Below are positions 47,681 to 54,102 of a stretch of 54,102 nt of DNA, one piece after another. This DNA comes from Draconibacterium orientale (GTDB taxonomy: Bacteria; Bacteroidota; Bacteroidia; Bacteroidales; FEN-979), in contig DYSO01000005.1 of assembly GCA_020718225.1 (NCBI GenBank), positions 1-54,102 on the forward strand. The letters run 5' to 3'. The notes beneath the pieces are model-generated. The model was not told the DNA's origin. It saw nothing but the letters and a program-made list of their open reading frames with translations, and did no database searches. Position 1 is the first letter of the stretch. Every line of letters starts with the position of its first letter. Both the position numbers and the translations under genes were made by a program.

Positions 47681-48382
47681 TTATTCTTTAAACAGGTCGG
47701 CGATATCCTCCCCCTGATCTGTTTTTAAATGACAGGCTACAATACCCAATGCTTGTGCGGCTTTTACATGTTGCAACGAATCATCAATGAACAATGTTTC
47801 GCCGGGGATAAGGGCTCCTTCGGCTAACACAAATTCAAAAATTTCTTTTTCAGGTTTTTGCAAATGAATTTGGAAAGAAAACCAGGCTTTTTCAAAAAGA
47901 TGGTCAAAGCTGAGATACCCAAAACGTTGCCTGAAATCTTTCAAAAACTGATTGTAATGAATTTCATTTGAATTGCTAAGGATGAATATCCGGTAATGTT
48001 CCCTCAGTTTTTCAATCCGTCTTATCCGGGATTCCGGTATGTCAAGAAGCATGGCATTCCAGGCCTCATCAATCTGGGCATCTGTGACAGGCATCGAAAA
48101 TTCCGGCTTTAAGAAATCCCTGAATTGCTGAGGAGTCAAGGAACCCCGTTCAAACTTTCTGAACAGGTCTTCCTTTTCAGAAACCGAATAAGAACCATTA
48201 AAGCTTATTAAACCAAGTTCTTTGAACCTGGCTTTGGTAAGTCCGATATCGATATTGCAGATCACGCCCCCAAAGTCGAAAATAATATTTTTGATTTTTG
48301 TTAAGGGCGAGCTGCTGCTAATTTTTGATACGTTACACTGCATTGCCGAAAGAGTTACTCCTTTGATAGATATTGCAAACAT
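47681..48382 (-). CDS. HAD-IA family hydrolase
   Basis: This is a haloacid-dehalogenase-type phosphatase of 233 residues. Motif I is FDFGGV (nucleophile Asp; Gly in the second acidic position is a known YihX-like variant), motif II SNSNE, motif III Lys in LQKPEKE, and motif IV FIDDS. A helical cap lies between motifs I and II. It resembles YihX-type sugar phosphatases, but substrate cannot be assigned. An ATG at 48343 would give a start closer to the motif; the upstream ATG at 48382 lies just beside the divergent tRNA promoter, so the shorter form is quite possible. Confidence 0.85.
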   Translation of the reverse strand: MFAISIKGVTLSAMQCNVSKISSSSPLTKIKNIIFDFGGVICNIDIGLTKARFKELGLISFNGSYSVSEKEDLFRKFERGSLTPQQFRDFLKPEFSMPVTDAQIDEAWNAMLLDIPESRIRRIEKLREHYRIFILSNSNEIHYNQFLKDFRQRFGYLSFDHLFEKAWFSFQIHLQKPEKEIFEFVLAEGALIPGETLFIDDSLQHVKAAQALGIVACHLKTDQGEDIADLFKE

Positions 48383-48403
48383 CGGAAAAAAATTCTACTT
48401 TTG
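48373..48403 (+). promoter_or_regulatory. Bacteroidota promoter for the tRNA gene
   Basis: TTG at 48373-48375 is followed by 20 bases and TACTTTTG at 48396-48403. This is a near-complete consensus promoter, 50 bases before the tRNA. It overlaps the possible upstream start of the divergent HAD gene. Confidence 0.65.
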
Positions 48404-48453
48404 CAGTCCTCATTTCGTTAATCGAATGAATAAATCGTATTTCGAAATTGAGA

Positions 48454-48530
48454 GGGCCCATAGCTCAGACGGTTAGAGCAGCTGACTCATAATCAGCTGG
48501 CCACAGGTTCAAGTCCTGTTGGGCCCACCA
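48454..48530 (+). tRNA. tRNA with CAU anticodon, probably tRNA-Ile2 (lysidine-modified)
   Basis: This is a 77-base tRNA with encoded CCA. The acceptor stem GGGCCCA (48454-48460) pairs with TGGGCCC (48520-48526). The anticodon stem GCTGA/TCAGC encloses the loop CTCATAA, giving anticodon CAT at 48488-48490. The T arm contains GGTTCAAGTCC. CAU can mean Met or lysidine-modified Ile (AUA). C4-G69 and C5-G68 in the acceptor stem resemble E. coli ileX and known TilS recognition, so tRNA-Ile2 is preferred over elongator tRNA-Met. The next gene begins 28 bases downstream and may share the transcript. Confidence 0.9.
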
Positions 48531-48558
48531 TTTTTACTTCAATCAATAATCCATCTTT

Positions 48559-49524
48559 ATGGCTGAAATAATACCGGAACCCATTGAAAAATACGGGTTA
48601 AGTCAACATGCCCGGCCAAAAGTCCTTTTCTCCAGGATCGGGATCGTAGGATGCGGTTCAGTCGGTCAGGAACTCGCTATAACAATATCGAAACAAGGTA
48701 TTGATGTTACGTTTTTAGAACTTAATGATCATTTGATACAACATTCCCTGGATGAGATCAGAAAACAACTGGACCATGAAATTAACCACTGGGGTCTTAC
48801 ACCCGGAGAAAGGAACGCCATCATGTCCAGGATCCGGGGCACCCTCAGTTACTCCGATTTCACCCATTGTGAACTCGTTATTGAGGCCATAAAGTCAAAA
48901 CAGGGTGAATCCAGTTTTTCGATGCGAAAAGATGTCTTCAGAAGCATCGAAAAACATGTGGACAAGCGCTGTATCATCGCAACCAACTCATCAACAATCA
49001 CGGTAACAGAACTCTCTTCGGAACTGGAAAACAACGACCGGTGTATCAGTTTTCACATTTCGACCACAGCTCCCGGGGCAAGTGTGGTGGAGTTGGCAAA
49101 AAGCCTTCACACCTCCGATGAAGTTTATTCGAAGGTAGCCCAGTTTGTAAAACTTCTGGATAAAATCCCGATTGAAGTTACCGAATCCCCCGGACTGGTT
49201 AGTGTACGGCTTTTTGTAGTGTTGTTGAACGAAGCTTGTGAAGCCCTGATGGAGGGGGTAAGTTCCATGGAAAATATCGACCTTACCATGCGTTCAAGTT
49301 TTAATATGCCCCTGGGCCCGTTCGAATTTGCCGACAAGGTTGGTCTCGATAAAATTATCCGGTGGATGGAAAATCTTTACACAGAATTCGGATCGACCCG
49401 CTATATTCCCAACCCGATTATCAAGAAACTTTACAGGGCAAACCGGCTCGGCCGTGTCAGCGGCATCGGTTTTTATAGATACAATCCGGAAGGAAATAAA
49501 ATAACAGATGAAATCTGCTGTTAA
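48559..49524 (+). CDS. 3-hydroxyacyl-CoA dehydrogenase family protein
   Basis: This is a 321-residue protein like 3-hydroxybutyryl-CoA dehydrogenase, which reduces acetoacetyl-CoA or oxidises 3-hydroxyacyl-CoA with NAD(P). The Rossmann motif is GIVGCGSVGQE (about residues 28-38), and NSSTITVTEL holds the catalytic serine region. H166 and E178 fit the His-Glu pair. The conserved asparagine of PGFV-x-N-R-L is Val216 here (PGLVSVRL), and the usual HFFNP has become HISTTAP. The C-terminal helical domain with GPFEFADKVGLD and GRVSGIGFYRY is typical. It lies between the tRNA and acetate kinase; a fermentation role is suggested, but the changed active site leaves the activity uncertain. Confidence 0.82.
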   Translation: MAEIIPEPIEKYGLSQHARPKVLFSRIGIVGCGSVGQELAITISKQGIDVTFLELNDHLIQHSLDEIRKQLDHEINHWGLTPGERNAIMSRIRGTLSYSDFTHCELVIEAIKSKQGESSFSMRKDVFRSIEKHVDKRCIIATNSSTITVTELSSELENNDRCISFHISTTAPGASVVELAKSLHTSDEVYSKVAQFVKLLDKIPIEVTESPGLVSVRLFVVLLNEACEALMEGVSSMENIDLTMRSSFNMPLGPFEFADKVGLDKIIRWMENLYTEFGSTRYIPNPIIKKLYRANRLGRVSGIGFYRYNPEGNKITDEICC

Positions 49525-49593
49525 TATCCGCTCCCTTGTTGGTTCCTCCGGATGACAGCATCGGTAGCAGAAAAGAAGTTAAAAATAAACCCA

Positions 49594-50835
49594 ATGAATA
49601 TTTTAGTCTTAAACTGCGGGAGTTCATCCATTAAATACCAGCTTTTCGATATGGAAGCCCGTCAGGTGTTAGCCAAAGGGATTGTTGAAAAGGTTGGGCT
49701 GAAAGGGTCGTTTCTCATGCCGGAGAAACAAAATGGCGATAAAGTCCGGCTCGAAGGCGAAGTGATCGACCACCAGATCGGAATCGAATATGTGCTTGGG
49801 ATCCTGATCAGCAAGGAACATGGTTGCATTTCCTCCCTGTCGGAAATAAATGCCATCGGACACCGGATGGTTCACGGAGGTGAAAGGTTTCAGGAAAGCA
49901 GCCTGATCAATGATGATACAATTAAGGATTTTAAAGCTTGTATTCCATTGGCCCCCTTGCATAATCCGGCAAACCTGAAGGGTGTTTTTGCTTTGCAGCA
50001 CTTGTTGCCGGAAGTTCCTCAGGTAGCCGTATTCGATACAGCCTTTCATCAAACCATGCCACCGCATGCATATATGTATGCTATTCCATACTCCCTCTAT
50101 AAAAAATATGGGATAAGGCGTTACGGATTCCACGGTACCAGCCACTATTATGTCGCCCACCGTGCCTGTCAGATACTCGGTGTCCCGATAAATACAATGA
50201 AGATTATTACCTGTCATCTTGGAAACGGATCATCCATGGCGGCCATCAAAGATGGAAAATCAATCGATACTTCCATGGGGCTTACCCCCGTTGAAGGGTT
50301 GATCATGGGTACCCGGTCGGGTGATATGGATTTGGGAGTGTTTACTTTCGTAATGGAAAAAGAAGAATTAAACATCAATGTAGCCAATACATTGGTGAAC
50401 AAACACAGCGGGATGCTTGGGATCACCGGAGTTTCATCCGATATGCGCGAAATTGAAAAAGAGGCAGATGCGGGAAACGAAAGAGCCATTTTAGGACTTG
50501 AGATGTTCCGCTACCGGATTAAAAAATACATCGGGGCTTATGCGGCTGCACTGGGAGGGCTCGACCTGCTGATATTTACAGGCGGAATTGGTGAAAACGA
50601 TTCCGTAACACGCGAAACCTGCTGTTCCGGAATGGAGTATATGGGACTTGAATTTGACCGGGAAAAAAATGCCGGTGTCAGGAGTAAAGAGATGCTCCTT
50701 AGCAAACCACAATCCAGGGTGCAGGTTATGACAATCCCGACCAACGAAGAGCTTGTCATCGCAGAACATACTTTCCGGATTGTGAAGGAATCCGGAATAA
50801 AAGGAAGTACGCAATCCAAAAATCCGATTATATGA
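49594..50835 (+). CDS. ackA: acetate kinase
   Basis: This converts acetyl phosphate and ADP to acetate and ATP. From the ATG at 49594 it has 413 residues and begins MNILVLNCGSSSIKYQLF, the standard N-terminus; an upstream ATG at 49552 would add 14 residues outside the family. The motifs GHRMVHGG, FDTAFHQTMP, YGFHGTSH, HLGNGSS and FTGGIGEN are all present. The phosphotransacetylase gene (pta) that often accompanies ackA is absent here. The stop overlaps the esterase gene start (ATGA at 50832-50835). Confidence 0.96.
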   Translation: MNILVLNCGSSSIKYQLFDMEARQVLAKGIVEKVGLKGSFLMPEKQNGDKVRLEGEVIDHQIGIEYVLGILISKEHGCISSLSEINAIGHRMVHGGERFQESSLINDDTIKDFKACIPLAPLHNPANLKGVFALQHLLPEVPQVAVFDTAFHQTMPPHAYMYAIPYSLYKKYGIRRYGFHGTSHYYVAHRACQILGVPINTMKIITCHLGNGSSMAAIKDGKSIDTSMGLTPVEGLIMGTRSGDMDLGVFTFVMEKEELNINVANTLVNKHSGMLGITGVSSDMREIEKEADAGNERAILGLEMFRYRIKKYIGAYAAALGGLDLLIFTGGIGENDSVTRETCCSGMEYMGLEFDREKNAGVRSKEMLLSKPQSRVQVMTIPTNEELVIAEHTFRIVKESGIKGSTQSKNPII

Positions 50836-51608
50836 AAAAATGGATCCGCTTTTTACCTTTTTATCTCGCCATCATTATGGTTTCTTGTTCAGAAGCACAA
50901 CAGTTACAGGGTTTTCAAAAACATCTTTATATCAATTCCCTGAACGATTCACTCCCATACCGGTTTTTTATCCCTGACCATTCAGGGGAACTGAAACTTC
51001 CCCTGATACTTTTTTTGCATGGTTCCGGTGAACGTGGCTCAGATAATGAAAAACAAGTAAGCAACGGGGTTAAAAATTTTGTAACTACTGAAAATCAAAA
51101 AAACCATCCCAGCTTTGTGGTAGTCCCTCAATGCCCAGCAAACGCCAGGTGGGTGGATGTTGATTTTCGTCAGCCATATAGCAGACAGCCTGCCGAAATT
51201 TCAAAACCACTGAGCATGGTCATGTCGTTGATTGACTCTCTGGCCGATCAGTATCCAGTTGATAAACAACGAATTTATATTACCGGTCTCTCCATGGGTG
51301 GCTTTGGCGCCTGGGATCTGATTGAACGATATCCGGCTTATTTTGCCGCTGCAGTTCCTGTTTGCGGAGGTGGCGACGAATTACTTGCAGGCAGGTTGGT
51401 AAAAATTCCCATCTGGGCATTTCATGGAAAACAGGACAATGTCGTCATGCCTTCACGATCGGAAAACATGATCAATGCCATCCGCAAGGCAGGCGGACAA
51501 CCTCTCTATACAGCCTATCCCGATTTGGGACATGCCTGTTGGGAAGAGACCTATTCCGATCCGGAATTGTTTCAATGGCTTTTTAAACAAACCACTCCCC
51601 TTCGTTAA
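50832..51608 (+). CDS. alpha/beta-hydrolase (esterase/PHB-depolymerase-like) lipoprotein
   Basis: This is a 258-residue alpha/beta hydrolase. A lipoprotein-type signal ends at MVSC (Cys18). The nucleophile elbow is GLSMGGFG (Ser at about residue 157), the acid is in HGKQDNVV and the histidine in LGHACWEE, giving a complete Ser-Asp-His triad. It resembles predicted peptidases/dienelactone-hydrolase-like esterases of Bacteroidota, some of which act on polysaccharide side groups. It is translationally coupled to ackA, which is an unusual partner, so the functional link is unclear. Confidence 0.85.
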   Translation: MKKWIRFLPFYLAIIMVSCSEAQQLQGFQKHLYINSLNDSLPYRFFIPDHSGELKLPLILFLHGSGERGSDNEKQVSNGVKNFVTTENQKNHPSFVVVPQCPANARWVDVDFRQPYSRQPAEISKPLSMVMSLIDSLADQYPVDKQRIYITGLSMGGFGAWDLIERYPAYFAAAVPVCGGGDELLAGRLVKIPIWAFHGKQDNVVMPSRSENMINAIRKAGGQPLYTAYPDLGHACWEETYSDPELFQWLFKQTTPLR

Positions 51609-51639
51609 CATATCTGTTTTTTCTCTTTAAGATTCCTCT

Positions 51640-51647
51640 TAATTTTG
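51640..51647 (+). promoter_or_regulatory. Bacteroidota -7 promoter element
   Basis: TAATTTTG matches TAnnTTTG and lies 20 bases before the ATG of the START-like gene (51668). The T-rich stretch about 20 bases further up may act as a weak -33 region. Confidence 0.45.
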
Positions 51648-51667
51648 TAAAAAAAATTACTGCCCGG

Positions 51668-52288
51668 ATGAACTTAAAAACGTTACCCCTGATTGCTTTC
51701 CTTTTTTGTCATGTGATGGTGGGGCTGGATGTACATGCCCAGCAATGGGATTTCATCAAGGAGAAAGATGGTATTAAAATCTATACCCGAAAAGAGGCAA
51801 ACTCTGCGCTCAAACAATTTAAAGGCGAGGTTGACCTTCATACTTCCCTGGAAAAGGTATATGACCTGCTCGGAAATGTAAAAAATGTCGACTGGTGGGA
51901 TAAAAATTTAAGGGAAATCAATGTTTTGCTTTATGAGAAAGACAAACACATACAGTATTATTTGATATATGGTGTCCCCTGGCCTTTGGCCGACAGAGAT
52001 TTATGTGTTGATGCAAAGATAACAACCGATCCGGTCACGGGAGTCCGGACCATCTATTCTACTCCGCTTCTCAATGTCATCCCCGAAAAGGAAGATATGG
52101 TCAGGATCAAAGATTATTGGCAACGTTGGGTTATACGGCCTGTAGGGAAAGGAATTGTTCATATCACATTGGAGGGATTTGTTGATCCCGGTGGCAATGT
52201 GCCTGATTGGCTGTACAATATGGTCATTACAGAAACACCTTTAAAAATTATTCGTGGTGTTAAAGAGCGGTTGGAAACAAAAAAGTAG
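51668..52288 (+). CDS. secreted START-domain (lipid-binding-like) protein
   Basis: This is a 206-residue protein with a signal peptide (cleaved near VHAQQ, residue 26). The rest is one START-like helix-grip domain: WDFIKEKDGIKIYTRK at the start, WPLADRDLCVDA in the middle and the long C-terminal helix (VITETPLKIIRGVKERLE). Such domains bind lipids or other hydrophobic ligands in a cavity. No catalytic residues are evident. It has its own promoter element and sits upstream of, but separate from, the phosphate transporter genes. Confidence 0.85.
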   Translation: MNLKTLPLIAFLFCHVMVGLDVHAQQWDFIKEKDGIKIYTRKEANSALKQFKGEVDLHTSLEKVYDLLGNVKNVDWWDKNLREINVLLYEKDKHIQYYLIYGVPWPLADRDLCVDAKITTDPVTGVRTIYSTPLLNVIPEKEDMVRIKDYWQRWVIRPVGKGIVHITLEGFVDPGGNVPDWLYNMVITETPLKIIRGVKERLETKK

Positions 52289-52306
52289 ATTATTCGTAAA
52301 AATTTT

Positions 52307-52314
52307 TAGCTTTG
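52307..52314 (+). promoter_or_regulatory. Bacteroidota -7 promoter element for pit
   Basis: TAGCTTTG matches TAnnTTTG and lies 30 bases before the ATG at 52345. It overlaps the longer open frame that begins at 52312, which speaks for the downstream start. Confidence 0.5.
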
Positions 52315-52344
52315 CGGCGCACAAAACGCCCTAATCGTTTTATC

Positions 52345-53331
52345 ATGGAATTTCTTTATATTGTCATCGGGATGGTGCTCATTTTTGATTTCATTAATGG
52401 GTTCCATGATTCTGCTAATTCGATTGCCACGGTGGTTTCAACAAAAGTACTATCTCCTTTTACGGCAGTTGCATTTGCCGCATTTTTCAATTTTGTTGCC
52501 TACCTTTTTTTTAGTTTAAAAGTTGCCACAACCATTGGCAAAGGAGTTGTCAACCCCGAAGTTATCAACCTCAATGTGATTGCAGCGGCGCTATTTGCTG
52601 CCATTGTCTGGAATTTACTTACCTGGTGGTGGGGATTTCCTTCAAGTTCATCACATACCCTGGTTGGCGGGTTGGTCGGGGCTGCGGTTGCAAAAGCCGG
52701 TTTTGGGTCGGTGGTCGTTGGCGGGGTCGTGAAAATTGTCGCTTTTATTATCATAGCGCCGGTTTTAGGAATGGTCATCTCCTTTTTAATCTCGGCCATT
52801 GTATTAAATATCAGTAAAAATTTTTCACCAACAACCATAGATAAACATTTCCGGAGGCTGCAATTGTTATCGGCCGCTGCCTTCAGCCTTGGACATGGCG
52901 GCAACGATGCCCAAAAATCAATGGGGATCATATGGGTGGCGCTTATTGTTACCGGACAGGCTTCTCAACAGGACCCGATTGCCGGTTGGATCGTTCTTTC
53001 CTGTTATTCGGCCATCGCTTTCGGAACCTTATTTGGTGGCTGGAGAATCGTTAAAACAATGGGACAAAGAATTACAAAACTGAAGCCATTTGAAGGTTTC
53101 TGTGCTGAAAGCGCAGGCGCCCTGACACTTTTTGGCGCAACAGAATTAGGGATACCCGTGAGTACAACACACACCATTACAGGCGCTATTATCGGCGTTG
53201 GCGCATCCAAAGGGGCATCGGCTGTGAAATGGGGTGTTACAACCAAGATTTTCTATTCCTGGATACTGACCATTCCCATATCAGCTGCCATTGGCGCAGC
53301 AGCTTTCTACATATTAAACGCAATCCTCTGA
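52345..53331 (+). CDS. pit: inorganic phosphate transporter, PiT family
   Basis: This is a low-affinity phosphate symporter in the inner membrane. From the ATG at 52345 it has 328 residues and about ten transmembrane helices. The duplicated PiT signature is clear: GFHDSANSIATVVST (about residues 14-28) in the first half and GGNDAQKS (about 184-191) in the second, with GFPSSSSHTLVGGLVG and GIPVSTTHTITGAIIG as the paired internal repeats. The DUF47 partner gene follows after 28 bases, the usual pit arrangement. Confidence 0.95.
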   Translation: MEFLYIVIGMVLIFDFINGFHDSANSIATVVSTKVLSPFTAVAFAAFFNFVAYLFFSLKVATTIGKGVVNPEVINLNVIAAALFAAIVWNLLTWWWGFPSSSSHTLVGGLVGAAVAKAGFGSVVVGGVVKIVAFIIIAPVLGMVISFLISAIVLNISKNFSPTTIDKHFRRLQLLSAAAFSLGHGGNDAQKSMGIIWVALIVTGQASQQDPIAGWIVLSCYSAIAFGTLFGGWRIVKTMGQRITKLKPFEGFCAESAGALTLFGATELGIPVSTTHTITGAIIGVGASKGASAVKWGVTTKIFYSWILTIPISAAIGAAAFYILNAIL

Positions 53332-53359
53332 TCCGATCTGTAAAATTAATACCAACATC

Positions 53360-54010
53360 ATGAAAATAGATTCGTTACTGAAAATTTTCGTCCCGAAAGA
53401 CGACTCCTTTTTCCCTCTCTTTGAAGATGGGGCACATGTCCTGATTCAGTCTGCCGACTTGCTGAAACAATTGATGCTGACAGAAACCATCGATCAAAGG
53501 GCTCCCATCATTAAAAAGATCAAATCGATGGAACACCAGGGTGATGAAATTACCCATAAAATTTACCAGCAATTAAACAAGTCGTTTATTACCCCGTTCG
53601 ACCGCGAGGATATCCAGGAACTGGCCTCCTCTCTCGATGATGTGGTTGATTATATCAATGGGACTGCACAACGCATTGGCCTGTATAAGCTGAAAGTTAT
53701 CCATCCGGATTTTATTCTTTTTGCCGAGATCATTTACGACGCCGCTAAAGAGATTGAATTCTCCCTGCACGGATTGCGGCATTCAGGTAAAAACCATGCA
53801 AAGATTATTCAGTCCTGCATCAACCTGAATACACTTGAAAACAGGGCCGATGATCTTTATCACGATGATATTTCACAACTCTTCGAAAATGAAAAAGATA
53901 CCATTGAGCTGATCAAAACCAAGGAAATTTTTGCCACCCTCGAAAAATCTGTCGATATGGCTGAAGATGTCTCCGATGTTATCAAGACAATCCTGATCAA
54001 ACTGGCATAA
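53360..54010 (+). CDS. DUF47 family PhoU-like phosphate transport accessory protein
   Basis: This is a 216-residue all-helical protein of the DUF47/PhoU-like family that accompanies Pit transporters and is thought to regulate them. Characteristic segments are FFPLFEDGAHVL, MEHQGDEITHKIYQQLN, PFDREDIQELASSLDDVVDYI and, near the end, LEKSVDMAEDVSDVIKTILIK. These correspond to the paired (D/E)xxxD metal-binding motifs of PhoU. It is co-directional and surely co-transcribed with the pit gene. Confidence 0.93.
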   Translation: MKIDSLLKIFVPKDDSFFPLFEDGAHVLIQSADLLKQLMLTETIDQRAPIIKKIKSMEHQGDEITHKIYQQLNKSFITPFDREDIQELASSLDDVVDYINGTAQRIGLYKLKVIHPDFILFAEIIYDAAKEIEFSLHGLRHSGKNHAKIIQSCINLNTLENRADDLYHDDISQLFENEKDTIELIKTKEIFATLEKSVDMAEDVSDVIKTILIKLA

Positions 54011-54102
54011 CCCTCCCCCCCCTTATTTTAAATTTCCGTTAAAAAATTGGTTCTTTATCACTTTGAGTGGGTAACATAATGAGGGTTAATTTTAGAGAAG
54101 TC
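54011..54102. other. trailing intergenic sequence
   Basis: After the DUF47 stop there is a run of eight C (54015-54022) and AT-rich sequence, with no clear hairpin terminator. An ATG at 54079 opens a frame (MRVNFREV) that runs off the window. It could be the beginning of the next gene but is too short to judge. Confidence 0.3.

Noticed and set aside
47681..48382. Inactive HAD enzyme because the second Asp of motif I is Gly
   Set aside because: DFGGV is a well-known HAD-IA variant and all other motifs are intact.

Overview
The window looks like a chromosomal segment of a Bacteroidota bacterium, most likely Bacteroidales-like and possibly uncultured. The reasons are: a PorZ-type component of the type IX secretion system (T9SS), two proteins with C-terminal T9SS sorting domains (the PAD-family enzyme and PorZ itself), Bacteroidota-type promoters (TAnnTTTG, in two cases with a TTG/TTTG element 20 bases upstream), weak use of Shine-Dalgarno sites, and a Bacteroidota-style arginase-like gene next to topA. 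Coding density is high. Only the first 389 bases form a gene-poor stretch longer than 300 bases.

Layout. (1) 1-1583 is an AT-richer island with a long inverted repeat (99-211) and a type I restriction methyltransferase gene (hsdM) that breaks off at about 1461. No hsdS or hsdR is visible. (2) 1584-9562 holds a giant alpha-2-macroglobulin lipoprotein coupled to penicillin-binding protein 1C. (3) 9622-13001 is a polar amino-acid ABC transporter whose substrate-binding and permease parts are fused in an unusual order, followed by an ATPase with an extra C-terminal domain. (4) 13040-16344 holds an NAD-dependent epimerase/reductase, a methyltransferase and an MltF-like lytic transglycosylase. (5) 16352-23704 (minus) is a TetR-led efflux operon resembling E. 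coli cecR-ybhGFSR, with YbhF split in two and with a TolC and a DUF2147 protein added. (6) 23806-27851 holds a LysM-rich MltD-like transglycosylase and, divergently, a secreted peptidylarginine-deiminase-like enzyme. (7) 27841-38049 (minus) runs wza, wzc, cysD, cysN, porZ, recO, lysS: polysaccharide export, sulfate activation, T9SS and housekeeping genes packed together. (8) 38133-47616 holds miaB, topA, an arginase-fold protein with lost metal ligands, ruvC, a membrane flippase-like protein with a glycosyltransferase, ispD and queA. (9) 47681-54010 holds a HAD hydrolase, a CAU-anticodon tRNA, a 3-hydroxyacyl-CoA dehydrogenase-like protein, acetate kinase, an esterase lipoprotein, a START-like protein, and a Pit phosphate transporter with its DUF47 partner.

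Much of the window concerns the cell envelope: peptidoglycan synthesis and remodelling (PBP1C, MltF, MltD), protection (alpha-2-macroglobulin), export of drugs, polysaccharide and proteins (Ybh-like pump, Wza/Wzc, PorZ), and glycan assembly (GT2 with flippase). I do not see a clear new multi-gene system. The most interesting points are the deiminase that keeps the whole P. gingivalis PPAD catalytic and substrate-carboxylate set, the phase-shifted tandem substrate-binding domains, the HATPase-like tail on the GlnQ ATPase, the arginase-fold protein lacking three of six metal ligands, and the 17-tyrosine YG tail of Wzc.
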